Origin: Siphonodentalium dalli
Taxonomy: Eukaryota > Mollusca > Scaphopoda > Gadilida > Siphonodentaliidae
Assembly (NCBI GenBank): GCA_032622095.1
Contig: CP136064.1
Span: forward strand, 52,458,073 to 52,522,072
DNA: 64,000 nt
Direction of reading: 5' to 3'
The notes below the pieces were generated by a model. It was not told the DNA's origin. It searched no databases and saw nothing but the letters and a program-made list of their open reading frames with translations. The translations under genes and the position numbers were made by a program. This document shows positions 48,903-60,203 of the stretch, piece after piece. How positions within the stretch are numbered: position 1 is the stretch's first letter; every line of letters begins with the position of its first letter.

Positions 48903-49061
48903 TTCAAATAGATCCAACAAAAGTAAAATGACTGATTCAAATGTTAGGATGCTGTAGTGGATCTATAAATTCCATGTGAAAGAAGAACGGATTTTAATAT
49001 CATTTATAATGATTAGGAGACCCCAATAATTACCAATGAAATCTGATGAAATTAATTTAAT

Positions 49062-49110
49062 TTATGAAAAAACAATTGCCATATGCCATTTGGCAATTGT
49101 TTTTTCATAA
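49062..49110. repeat. Perfect 20-base-arm palindrome
   Basis: ttatgaaaaaacaattgcca and its exact inverse, with a 9-base loop. Confidence 0.92.
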
Positions 49111-49123
49111 TTCTGTGGTTATT

Positions 49124-49197
49124 TTGTTGTGAATTATTTAACAACATATATTGCATATGTATATATGCAATATATGTTGTTAAATAATTCACAACAA
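49124..49197. repeat. Perfect 35-base-arm palindrome
   Basis: Arms starting ttgttgtgaattatttaaca and continuing to tgcatat are exact inverses around a 4-base loop. It lies 13 bases from the previous palindrome. Confidence 0.93.
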
Positions 49198-49238
49198 TAT
49201 AAGAGAATTCCTAGCAAAAAAATGGGGTATCCTGATCC

Positions 49239-49500
49239 TTAACCCTTTCATGACTGGAGCTTCCTGAAATTTTGCGAAAACCCTGTGCCAATGCATTCTC
49301 TTATATATGCGAGTCTCCCATAGGGATCATGGCATATACAAGAGAATACATTGGCCTAACAATATTTACCTGACCTTGTAAGCCAGTACATTCTCTTATA
49401 TATGTGAGGCTCCCTATGGGAGACTCACATATATAAGAGAATGCAGTGGCACAGGATCCTTAATGCTGCACCAGCGCAGCTCCCATCATGAAAGGGTTAA
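49239..49500. mobile_element. Group A (subfamily iii), reverse orientation
   Basis: TTAACCCTTTCATGACTGGA ... CATCATGAAAGGGTTAA with two modules of the gagtctcccatagg type. Confidence 0.92.
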
Positions 49501-51056
49501 GCCAATTTTTTGAATAATCACGAAAAACAAAAATACACACACACAGCAGAACAAAACAGTTGAAATATATATCCAAAGTGAGAAACAGGTCCCAGTAACA
49601 ATATCCCGAATAAGAAAGTCAAACTTCCGAGCCAAAAAACATGACAGCCATGTACTCAATCGCTCACACAATCAAGATAACTGAAGATTACCAATGGTAA
49701 AGTCCCTGAATAAATCTGCTGAAAACCAACTGACAACAGCAACGTAATCACTATAATCGGAATCACTATAAACGTAATCACTATAATCGTAATTAATCCA
49801 ATAGTAAACCAAGCCAAGGAGAAACCAAATTGGCTTTAGATTAGCCGCTGCACCTGATGTGGGTTTTTTGCCAAATTTCTCCGGAGTGAAGACTAATATA
49901 ACAGGGTTTGTTGCATAATCTAACTAAAGTAAATAAAGCCAGGCATTTCAAGGTAGCTTCAGCTACGTCTCCACAATTCAAAGGTCGCATATGACATAGA
50001 TATATTACACACTATATAAATTTGAAAGGCTTTTCATTTTCAGTCACTGAATTATGACAAAGATAAAAGGTTTTTGTATTTTACATGAGCTTATTTCACG
50101 ATGGGTGACTGCCATATGACAGCATGACAGCTCAGGTAGGCTAATATATAAATTACAGGGGGCAGAGAGTACATAAGGTATAAGCACCTCAATTGTTTCT
50201 AAACAACTTACTAACCTCCGACTATTAATCATAAAATGAACACACCAACATTCTTTAGTGTTTATAAGTAATTTTTCTCTGGGTTTAGAATAGGAGGAAT
50301 TGAAATCTATTATATAGTAATATGACAAGTTTGAATGCCTAAAAGGTGTATTAAATTCACTGGTGTCAATTCGTTTGCGGAAATCTTTTCTCAAATGTTG
50401 ACTTCTTAAGAATTTCACGATTCTGTCATTAAACCACCAATGACATGATTTAAAGGCGAGGCCCGATAAAGGTTCGAAGATATGTCACACAAACGTCAAA
50501 ACACATCAATAAGGGTTCAAAGGTGAACATGCTTTCATCAATCACACGAAAAATATGCTTTGCTGTTGAACAATTATTTACAGTAACTGAATTTATTTTT
50601 GACAGTAAAATTTTGTTTGATTTTTCTTAAACATCGCTAATAATTTTGTTTCAAACCTCGACATGATGAGATAGAAATTATAGAAATATGTTCTATAAAC
50701 CATAGAGAGGTTAACAACATCACTGTGGCAAATCACAAAAAAGTCATGGAAACTGAAGCATTCTTATAGCATGTTCAATGATTATTTACTTCCCTTTTAT
50801 ATGTGAAACAAATAAACCCAGTGAAGAAATAGAACATTCGAAAAACATGTAGAAATCGCCAACTTTTTCAATCACAGACATTCCGACATCAAGGAAAAAC
50901 CAAACACTTGGTGGAAATATCACGAACTATGTTCACCTCAAATACCCTCAACTCAGAAGAACACACTTGAATATTTGTCACAATTAAAGGGGGACTGTAC
51001 ACAAATTCCAGTCATTTATGGGACCATCTCCTATTATATATAAATAAATAATCATG

Positions 51057-51194
51057 TGCTCTATGAACGATGTAAACAACATGGTAATTATAATGAAAAT
51101 GAGTTAATGACTCGAGTCATAAATGAGTTAATGACTCGAGTCATGAACTAATTTTCATAATAATTGCCATGTTGTTTGCGTGGTTCATAGAGCA
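51057..51194. mobile_element. 138-bp foldback with doubled TGACTCGAGTCA core
   Basis: The arms tgctctatgaacgatgtaaa ... ttttcat-type meet around two direct copies of gagttaatgactcgagtcat. Each copy contains the 14-bp dyad atgactcgagtcat. Confidence 0.85.
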
Positions 51195-51300
51195 ATTTGC
51201 ACTCATCCATGACTCAAATTCATTCATTTCTTGCATATGTTCTGTTGAGTAGAATAGAAGATGGTCCCATAGATGGGCAGATTTAGTTTACAGTACTCCT

Positions 51301-51693
51301 TTAACCCTTTACCCAACAGAAGGGCCCTGTGCCAATGCATTCTCTTATATATGCGAGTCGACCATAGGTCGCCTCGCATATATAAGAGAATGCATTGGCT
51401 TAACACATTAAAAATTATAAAATTGTTAAAGAATGTAAGAAAAAATGGTAAAAAGTGTTAAAAAAAGATTTTTTTTAGGCCAATGCATTCTCTTATATAT
51501 GACCTATGGTCGACTCGCATATATAAGAGAATGCATTGGCACAGGGCATAACTGTAACTATCACAATGTGGTCAAGGAGCCGGTTCCAATGATATCCATA
51601 TTTGTATGGTTCTATTGAGACAGACCGAAGATATTTTAGGCTGTTGAAGCTTTATTTGGCCGGTTGTGGCCGGTTTGTTGGGTAAAGGGTTAA
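51301..51693. mobile_element. Group A (subfamily ii) TTAA element
   Basis: TTAACCCTTTACCCAACAGA ... GGTTTGTTGGGTAAAGGGTTAA. The second module has lost about eight bases on one side of its stem (tatatgacctatggtcgact). Confidence 0.92.
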
Positions 51694-52136
51694 AGTAAGA
51701 TTATAAAGCATTCTTTTTCATGACACAGGCAATGAACATATGCCATATGAGATTTTCATATGTGAAAGAAATAAATCCATTGGTAAGATAGGTTAAAGAG
51801 AACATTTGAGAAGCAATTCCTAATGTCACGCATTTGGTAGAAATATCACAAACTAGGTCCAAATCAACGGAAATATGCATTTCAAGTTAGAAGAACACAC
51901 ATGGAAATATACAACAGTATGTTGGATACAATAAAGCTAAGAGCCTGAGATAAGATAACTCCAGGTGTATATCACACATGAGGAAAGGTAATAAATCTCG
52001 ATTCAATGAATAATATAACCCGAAAAACTTAATAGATAAACACTAAATATGATCGCTCATGACAGGTATATTTTACTAGTTATATGCCATATTATGTCAT
52101 TGCATAATCCAATGTTTACTATCGAACGATCCTCAC

Positions 52137-52177
52137 CTGAGGCGGCAATCAGATATGAAAGGGAGGTAATCACCCAT
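52137..52177 (-). CDS. Candidate second alternative first exon of PINCH
   Basis: An ATG at 52177 opens 13 codons (MGDYLPFISDCRL) and then AG|GTGAGG, a consensus donor in the same phase as the 47231 exon. Joined to the exon at 23990 it would give ...RLSTSMSLGNAV. An in-frame TGA lies 8 codons above the ATG, so the ATG would be the true start. The surrounding 52137-52270 is less AT-rich than its neighbours. The phase match has a one in three chance of occurring randomly, so this is only a candidate. Confidence 0.3.
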
Positions 52178-52344
52178 GTGATGATACGATCTCTTATCTC
52201 AACCATAAACAATTAGATCAATCGGACCACCTCGACCGAGGGGAGGACACACATGACCCAAGAGCTAAGGTAAATAATTTATTTTCAGATTTAATGCTTG
52301 TTTGCCCAAATTCAAAGACATCTAGGACTATAGCTATTTAATAG

Positions 52345-52541
52345 CCCTTCATTACCAAACACTCATAGATGAATAAGGTAGTACCCTTAGGAAATGTTCA
52401 GATAATAAGTTCAACAAATGACCATAGGCCATTTGATGAACATATTAACTGAACATTTCCCACAAATTAATAGGAATCCATTGCAATTCATACTTTTATA
52501 ACTGTGTGGAGGAATCCATTTAATAAAGAAATGGTTAATAA
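52345..52541. mobile_element. Group D TTAA MITE, left end diverged
   Basis: Internal dyad gttcagataataagttcaac / gaacatattaactgaac and right end ccatttaataaagaaatggttaa. Confidence 0.75.
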
Positions 52542-52562
52542 TAGTGTGCAAGTTTCATCATC

Positions 52563-52780
52563 TTAACCCATTTACTCCTGAATGGACACTCCCATTGAGT
52601 TCTTAATGTATAAATTGGATTGGTCTATTGTTCATATGCAGGGAGGTTCAGATGAAAAAGCAGAAGACAGACAGAGAAATTCTTCATTTGTGGGTGAAAA
52701 GTGATAATTAAGTTCAACAGCCTCGGACAGTTTGTTGAACATTTTTTAAATTCCTACAAATGAATGAATTGGAATCAAAC
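52563..52780. mobile_element. Group D TTAA MITE, right end lost
   Basis: Starts TTAACCCATTTACTCCTGAA and shares ggtctattgttcat and the gttcaacag...gtttgttgaac dyad with the others. Confidence 0.65.
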
Positions 52781-54122
52781 TATCCATGTCAGAATATTAA
52801 CATGAACGAGCTTACATTTATATATAAAGAGTTCTGATATGTAAGAAGGTTGAGTGTCCATATGAAGGAAGTAACTTGCAGTATACCAAGGCAGAGAAAC
52901 GCCAAGGGATGAGCAAAAACGTAGTGTCCTCATGGCATTCATTATGCAAGATGCCATCTTTGCTATATAGAGTAATACTGGTATGCTACATGCAGAAAGG
53001 TTTGGAGTATACATTCGCAGAATCAGATATAATGAAAACACCTTACAAATATTAATCTGCACCAATTTAAAATTCTAATAAAATGTTAACATTCAGTACA
53101 TGTGTGGAACTAGCTAGATTATATTTCACCTTGTGTAAGAAAGAACAAATTTCTAACAACATATTGATACATATACACAGCATATAAATGTCAAAAAACA
53201 ATTGAATAGAAATGAATTTCATATAGAGATTGTAAGAGATCAAATCAGATCATATCAAAGTATGGCTATCGTGATGTCTAATTGATAATGATACCCGAGT
53301 CAGAGCAAAGAAACATATCCAAATTGTAAACTCAAAAATTTCAAAATGACAGACGAGATTATCCTAAAGATCCAGATACAAACTGAGACAGAGGGAGTAT
53401 TCCAGAAAGTTCCTTATCTCCGTGAAATGTGTGCAGAAACAGATACAGGATGCAAAGTTAAAATGCACTCATGTAAGACGATGCACGCCACGGATATTCC
53501 AAATTAATAAACTGCTAAAATCTTATGCTGAATCTAAACAAGTGACAATGCACTGGGCAAGTAAAATTTGAGAAATGTATTCAATTGTCAAAGATGACAT
53601 TTCTTTTGACAGTTAGAGGCTCCACCCACTGATAGCTATTTTATCTCACCTGGCCTACTTATATGAAGAATTTCGAAGAATTAGCGGACAATATCCTCAT
53701 AAAGCAATAAAACTATCAATGTATTGTGTACTTTGGTAATGGACACACACGCACATGACGACAGCAGGGATCAGGAGAGCATATTTTGCATGTGATATTG
53801 CATTTTACTTGCATGTGTTGCCAGTGATCAGGGAACCATGTGATACATAGGGTGTAAAATACTATGAAGATATATATCATGGCTGGCTTACACCAGAATA
53901 TTTATACAATAAGAGCTACTATGAAGAACTCATCATAAAATATGGTACTACTACAGTCATACTCAGAATACACTGACTAAACTTATCTTTAGTTATATGG
54001 TAGTTCTACAGTCATACTCAGAATAAACATATATTTAGTTATATCTCTTTTACCTCTGGACAATATTGATGAACAGGACAGTTATTTACAGGGTGTTAAA
54101 ATGAGTGAGCTGGACCAGCTAA

Positions 54123-54198
54123 CCGGACTTGTTTGGCTGGCCGGACTTGTTTGGCTGGCCGGACTTGTTTGGCTGGCCGGACTTGTTTGGCTGGCCGG
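54123..54198. repeat. 18-bp minisatellite, about 4 copies
   Basis: Unit ccggacttgtttggctgg, GC-rich in an AT-rich context and identical between copies. Confidence 0.93.
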
Positions 54199-54522
54199 GA
54201 TGGCTGGGTATCATATAAACATGCCTTTAGAGCCCAGTGGCAGATTTATTTTTTAAGATCATACTTTCAATCTTTGATCTAGAGATTAAAACAGAAAGAG
54301 AACTACATGGTATATAATTCATGAAGAAATTTGATGGCTAATAAATTATATGCAAAGTAGTGGAAATTTAATGCCCTCAAAATTCACATGGGGCCTGTGT
54401 ATATTTGACTTTTTATAATGTAACAATTTTCATATTTGGGGTCTAATAGTAAATAAACCAGGTTGGTTTCAGGTATGATATACTCTGGTGAACAACTGGT
54501 ATGTCTGTGGATTGAGCTCAAT

Positions 54523-54790
54523 CTGAGCCTCGCATATATAACAGAATACATTGGCCTAACAATATTTACCTTGACCTTGTAAGCCAGTGCATTCTCTTAT
54601 ATATGTGACACTCCTCATGTGAGAATCACACATATAAGAGAATGCATTGGCCTAACCTTGACCATGTAAGCCAGTGCATTCTCTTTTATATGCGAGGCTC
54701 CCTATGGGGGAATCACATATATAAGAGAATGCACTGGCACATGATCTTTAATGCTGCACCAGTGCAGCTACCATCACAAAAGGGTTACCA
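54523..54790. mobile_element. Group A (subfamily iii) with extra hairpin modules
   Basis: A half module and two full ones are joined by gcctaacaatatttaccttg-type linkers. The right end reads accatcacaaaagggttac. The left end is lost. Confidence 0.82.
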
Positions 54791-55268
54791 ATGCATATTG
54801 GTCTCAGCATAAATAATACAGTGCATGTGTATCAGAAACTTTGCTTGTTGTGCAAAAAGTAAGAATATTAGTCAGCATAATTAGAAGTGAGGTCCCAGAG
54901 TAATTTGCTAGACTCTCCTCCTTCCAGCCTTCAGAAAAAAATATCAACAATATCAGACTGATTTAAACAAATGACTGGCTCTAAACATTAAGTTATGGCC
55001 TCTCATCTCTCTCATTTATTTTTAGTGCAGTGTAAAAACACCTTACTCTTCCTGCATAGTGCATCTTATTTATGATTCTCATTAGTCAAGCACCTACTGC
55101 TCAGCAACAAACGAACCTGTGCTTCCTTCCCACTGTCCCTAATTATTTAATGAGTACATAGGTAGCTGTTATTCCTTAGTACAACCACAGAATCCCTGGT
55201 GTTTATCTCTGCAAGGATGGAACAATAACTCAGACTCCCAGTAATTAGTCATACTCTTAGAGGGACTA

Positions 55269-55580
55269 CAGTAATGCCCTAAATAATCAACTCCTTAACC
55301 CTTTGAGTGCCAGGTTGATTTTTGTATCAACCCATATACCCTGTGCCAATGCATTCTCTTATATATAAGAGAATGCATTGGCCTAACAATTGTTTTTTTT
55401 TACCATTTTTTACAATTTTAATAATTTATTCTTATATTCTTTAACAGACTTATTTTGTAGGTTTAGGGTCGATGAGATCGGCCCCTGGCACTCAAAGGGT
55501 TAACCACAGCAGAATTATGGGTAACTTTTCAGGATTTAGTCGGAAATATGGCTTGTTCCCATTCATCGGAATGCTCTGTG
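55269..55580. mobile_element. Group B palindrome interrupted by a group A element
   Basis: TA CAGTAATGCCCTAAATAATC then the insertion, then ccacagcagaattatgggta to about 55580, where the right arm is missing. Confidence 0.9.
55295..55503. mobile_element. Group A (subfamily i) nested in group B
   Basis: TTAACCCTTTGAGTGCCAGG ... CCTGGCACTCAAAGGGTTAA. It sits exactly in the TTAA of the group B word ctccttaaccacagc. The hairpin module is shortened to ctcttatatataagag. Confidence 0.94.
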
Positions 55581-55621
55581 AGCATAATAAAGTGTAGGTC
55601 TCCCATAGCAGATGAGGCCAT

Positions 55622-55694
55622 GCAGAATGAGGTCCCCAGAGGATGAATTTGGTGGGTAGTGTCACTAAATTCAACCTCCAGGGACCTCATTCTG
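55622..55694. mobile_element. Group C palindrome, centre deleted
   Basis: gcagaatgaggtccccagag ... cagggacctcattctgc. The gatgctagcc hairpin centre is reduced to gggtagtg. Confidence 0.8.
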
Positions 55695-55982
55695 CAAATG
55701 TCCGGCACCTTATTCTCTGGCCTGGAAGGACTGCCTCAGACTGCCAGAAGTTGGTCAGTCTCCCAGACCTGCTAGCAGATATTTTATCTGCAAATGAAAA
55801 TATTTTCCCTCAAACAAAACCTCAAAGTGAGTTTATTGCTTTTCTAAACAGAGTCTGCACCAGCAGATCATCACAGGATTCAAATATCCAGCCATGTTTT
55901 CTTTTGCATGGTGTGGGGATTCATTGTAGTAAATTACTGTAAAGTCATATTTCAGCCTGTTAACTTTAATACCATGTGCTGT

Positions 55983-56345
55983 TTAACCCTTTACCCAACA
56001 AACCGGCCAAATAAAGCTTCAACAGCCTAAAATATCTTGGGTCTGTCTCAATAAAACCATACAAATATGGATATCATTGGAACCGGCTCCTTAACCACAT
56101 TGTGATGGTTACAGTTATGCCCTGTGCCAATGCATTCTCTTATATATGCGAGTCGACCATAGGTCGCCTCGCATATATAAGAGAATGCATTGGCCTACCA
56201 TTTTTTCTTACATTCTTTAACAATTTTATAATTTTTAATGTGTTAAGCCAATGCATTCTCTTATATATGCGAGGCGACCTATGGTCGACTCGCATATATA
56301 AGAGAATGCATTGGCACAGGGCCGTTCTGTTGGGTAAAGGGTTAA
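55983..56345. mobile_element. Group A (subfamily ii), reverse orientation
   Basis: TTAACCCTTTACCCAACAAA ... TCTGTTGGGTAAAGGGTTAA with two inverted modules and a shortened spacer. Confidence 0.93.
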
Positions 56346-56773
56346 ACTGGTACCAAGACCACATGGATGTCAACTTTTATTTATCTAATATTCTAATTAT
56401 GTTTTTTTAAATCTCACATTTAGCAGTTTCTACAACTGATGTCTATGGATGTCTGTCAGATGAGAGGAGGTGAGGGGGGGGGGGGAGTGAAACACGAGGG
56501 GATGGGTTGGGCTCTTCCCCCCACCCCAACCACCTCTCACAGAGCAGGGAACCTGAGAGGGGCATAACACCCATCAGAAAAATAAGAAAGATGTACATGT
56601 TGATTGGGGATCTGGGTTATATACATTATGGTAGGAGGGAAACACCTTAGGGTTTCAAGTCATTATTGTTTAGGGATGCTCTGATAATATGTGAAGTCTG
56701 TTCATGAAACTTATTAGCTGAACAAATGAATGAATCGGAATCATGCATGTCATTGATTATCAGTGAGCGTTTA

Positions 56774-57016
56774 TTAACTCTTTCTATACTAATCACTCCC
56801 TGACTAGTAGTTCACTGAGGAAATGTTCAGATAATAAGTCGTTTGTTGAACTTATTATCAGAACATTTCCCATCAACTAATAGGAATCCTTCTGCACTTG
56901 TATTATCTTTTTGCCTACCTGTCTTTTTCTCATTTTACTCCAAATGAATAATAGATCATTCCAATGTATACCTTTATAACTAAGTGGAAGAATCTATTTA
57001 GTAAAGAAAGGGTTAA
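56774..57016. mobile_element. Group D TTAA MITE
   Basis: TTAACTCTTTCTATACTAAT ... TTTAGTAAAGAAAGGGTTAA with the internal dyad gaaatgttcagataataag / cttattatcagaacatttc. Confidence 0.87.
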
Positions 57017-57518
57017 AGGGTTGAAACCTCCTGACACTTGACATGGTAGACAGACAGTACTTATTTTTTACCACATAGTACATATACTACCACTACAGAG
57101 ATAAACTCCAAAGTTAAAGCTTGATTATGTAGGGAAGTACTACTACCTTGATGAAGACCAAGAAGTACAGAGGAGATAACTTTATGTCCTCCACCCACTC
57201 AGAGTTAACCACATACAAGAGTATGATGGTCTGATGAGAGGAGCAGACCAAGATACTCACAACATCTGGATGGGTGATTACTACAAGGCAACTAATAAGA
57301 AGATTTTAATAATTACTTTGTGGTTATTTAACAGCTTTTAACTCCTACAAGTCAGTTCTACCCATCCAGAATAATCTTAAGCGAGTCCCGATAAAGACGG
57401 ACAAATGCAGGTTTATGGTCCATCCATAGGGAAGCATGAATACTACATAAATTTCTTGTCCAATACCTCAGAATAAATTACCTGATCTTTCATTCTGGAC
57501 ATAATGTGTGTGACATTT

Positions 57519-57806
57519 GCAGAATGAGAGGGTGAATTTAGTGACACTATCCTGCACGATCAGATTGAAGTTAGAGAGAGATCCCCCATTGAAGTCACCT
57601 CGATTAAGCAATTTATCTTGTGAAAATTAGGGGATATAGAAACTGAACAGAAGCAATAACTAAAACTATGTAAATTTTTAGACAAGAGTTAGTTCAAAGA
57701 ATTTGAGGCCAAAGCGGAATGAAGTCCCCAGAGGGTGAATTTGGTGATGCTAGCCAGCAATGCGGGATAGCATCACTAAATTCACCCTATTGGGACCCCA
57801 TTCTGC
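57519..57806. mobile_element. Group C palindromes, one fragment and one full
   Basis: A left-half fragment at 57519-57560 and a complete core at 57714-57806 (gcggaatgaagtccccagag ... ggaccccattctgc). Confidence 0.75.
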
Positions 57807-57889
57807 AAATGTCTGACACTATAAATCCAATGTTTATCCATGCTTGTGTACACTAATGGTCCTGGTCAATATTCTATTCACTTTAATAA

Positions 57890-58145
57890 CAGGGCCCAGC
57901 CTAGAAGTTTCAAATTCAATTCACTCTATTTGACATTCAGGAAGAAATGGACTGTTGTCAGTGAGAAGTCATAATGTGTGTAGTTCAACTTACACCCCAA
58001 CATCAGTCTTCTATGTTCTACAATTATACCATACATGGGGCCCATTTATAAATATACTAAAATGACTAAGTGCACCAATACAGTCAGTAAATACACATTA
58101 AATATGCTTTTTGATAGTATACGAGAGAGAAGCCACTTCTCCCTT
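57890..58145. mobile_element. Group E (hAT-like), reverse, one end lost
   Basis: cagggcccagcctagaagtt, then ggactgttgtcagtgagaag, caacttacaccccaacatca and gagagagaagccacttctcc in the inverse order of the 43320 copy. Confidence 0.75.
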
Positions 58146-58149
58146 ACAC

Positions 58150-59570
58150 AATATAAAATCATAAACATAAATTTGAAAATGCGTCTATCATTAATATTAA
58201 TTTAATTTCAATTTTTCTGAAATAATACATAAAACATTGGGGACAGAATTACAAGCTATTTTTAGGACAGAAACTTCAGGTGATCTCATAGAAGCAAGAG
58301 GGAGTACTCTATCTTGTCAGTACTCTTTGTGAAGGCAAAATTTCATTTTGATTCAGATATTTTACTTGACTACATCATGAATTAACCAATTTATGATGCC
58401 TTTATAGACACCTAATATACCCAATATTCAGTTTTGTCTGTGTTTTATTCACAAATTTTTTTATTTGTAGTCTTGAAATCGGGTGTTATAAAAACTGGGG
58501 TGTTGTTGTATTATAGATTGTGGACTGGAACAGAAACAACATCTTTAATAAACAGCCATGAATGGAAATATAATATGCAGCATATTTTACACATTTTTAA
58601 ACAAACATATTGAGCTTACTTCATACTATGAATCTGATCCGGACTGTACGACTTCACAACAAAGACGACATTCTTGAAAGCAAAAACACCATTAATAATG
58701 ATATAATCTTTTACAAATTGATAATAATAAAAGGTAGTGGAACATGAGCTACACATCAGACACACGAATAAATTATACACCCCACGGAAAATGTAACCTA
58801 TATTAAACACAATCCAAGCATGAACTCGGGGACAATATAGACCATTAATATCTATCAGCATGGGATCTGCATATTAATGAGTGGGAGGTCAAACAAATAT
58901 GATATCCATTGTAGCATAGGACGACAATTATTGTCAAGTGTAAAACGGTACAAACTCGCTGGGCATGTGCAAACATCACTATTCAAGATTGCGGAGATAT
59001 GTCTCGTTTGTTATGCATGTAGTAAATATCAGAGAGATGTGAAGATAACCATTGCATTGAAGCCATCTAGTGTTGGATATGTCATACTTGAGATCACTCT
59101 GGAGTATCAATGTTATAAAAAAAAGTTTTCAAGAGTATTTTCCCTTCACCAAGCAGTTTTCATATGTATTGCTTGTCTTGATATATACAACTTCCCTTGT
59201 CAGATTACAAATTATATGATAGCAACATCTATGCTAATTTTCCCAACCACCACTAGACATTTTCAGATAAATCAAACATAACACAATGTATAAGATATAT
59301 GACACGTTTGAATATGATATGAGGTGATATGAGGCTGCAAAAGGGGTCAGGAGTGGAAACAAATTGATTTGAGGCACTTACTGATGAGTATCAAGAATAG
59401 TTCTACATGTACAGACCAGCCATTGAGGATGAAACAACAAAGCACTGTGATCATGCTTATAATGCAGCTTATTAGTGTAGTTCCCGAAGTTTGCCCGACC
59501 GACCATGAGAAAAATTCTCTCACATAAAATGTATAAATCATGTATAAGATCCTTCTGTAGTAAATATGGA
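58150..59570. other. Upstream region without recognisable genes
   Basis: The plus-strand frame 58877-59281 (134 codons) is the longest in the window but shows no family motif. A minus-strand atgaa|gtaagc at 58620 could be a short first exon in PINCH phase, but nothing else supports it. Confidence 0.4.
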
Positions 59571-59574
59571 TTGC

Positions 59575-59715
59575 ACTATGGAGGCCCGACTCACGAATCT
59601 CACTCCCCGACGGGAGATTTCTCGTTCCCGCTTTTCGCCCAAAGAGTGGGAAACCGCGGACGCGAGGGCGGTTGCTTGCCTCGGACCGCCTGTTTCGCGC
59701 CGCTTGCCCAAAATA
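59575..59715. other. GC-rich patch followed by (ATT)n
   Basis: About 140 bases with many CpGs (gggaaaccgcggacgcgagg, gtttcgcgccgcttgccc) end in aaaataaatgg and attattattat. The contrast with the surrounding DNA and the simple tail suggest an inserted repeat, possibly SINE-like, though I find no clear A/B box. Confidence 0.4.
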
Positions 59716-59746
59716 AATGGATCAATTATTATTATTATATCGATAT

Positions 59747-60203
59747 GTGACCCGCCATATCAAATCCAGTCGTAAGTCGGAATTTTTTTACCCTGTGCCA
59801 ATGCATTCTCTTATATATGCGAGTCAACCATAGGTCACCCTCGCATATATAAGAGAATGCATTGGCCTAACAATTTTTTACAATTTTAATAATTTTTCTT
59901 GTATTCTTTAACAATTTTATAATTTCACCCATACAGAGCCCCAGACAAACATGAGCAGACGACACTCTTCTATATGCTTCTATATATGTGTGGGGCTCCC
60001 TGCAGGGTAATGGATGTTTTTTTATTTTATGTCCTAAAAATTGTAAGAAACATTTATTTTAAAAAAATGATAAAAATTGTTAGGCCAATGCATTCTCTTA
60101 TATATGCGAGGCGACCTATGGTCGACTCGCATATATAAGAGAATGCAATGGCACAGGATAAAAAAATCCCGACTTACAACTGGGATTTGATATGGCGGGT
60201 CAC
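59747..60203. mobile_element. Group A-like element with different ends (subfamily iv)
   Basis: gtgacccgccatatcaaatc ... gatttgatatggcgggtcac, with about 35-base inverted ends not related to CCCTTT ends. Inside are two inverted copies of the same hairpin module, again bordered by ccctgtgcc and ggcacagg. Confidence 0.9.

Noticed and set aside
50044-50418. 124-codon minus-strand open frame as another PINCH leader
   Set aside because: The only good donor inside (TTA|GTAAGT) would join out of phase and create a stop; no motif was recognised.
5248-56410. Many short frames sharing QCILLYMR...YKRMHW peptides
   Set aside because: All are translations of the group A hairpin module on either strand, not a protein family.
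58614-58624. ATG AA|GTAAGC as a minimal PINCH first exon
   Set aside because: Phase fits, but a two-base extension after an ATG occurs easily by chance and no other evidence is present.
58877-59281. 134-codon plus-strand open frame as a gene
   Set aside because: No domain, no supporting splice or context signals, and a length not exceptional for 64 kb in six frames.
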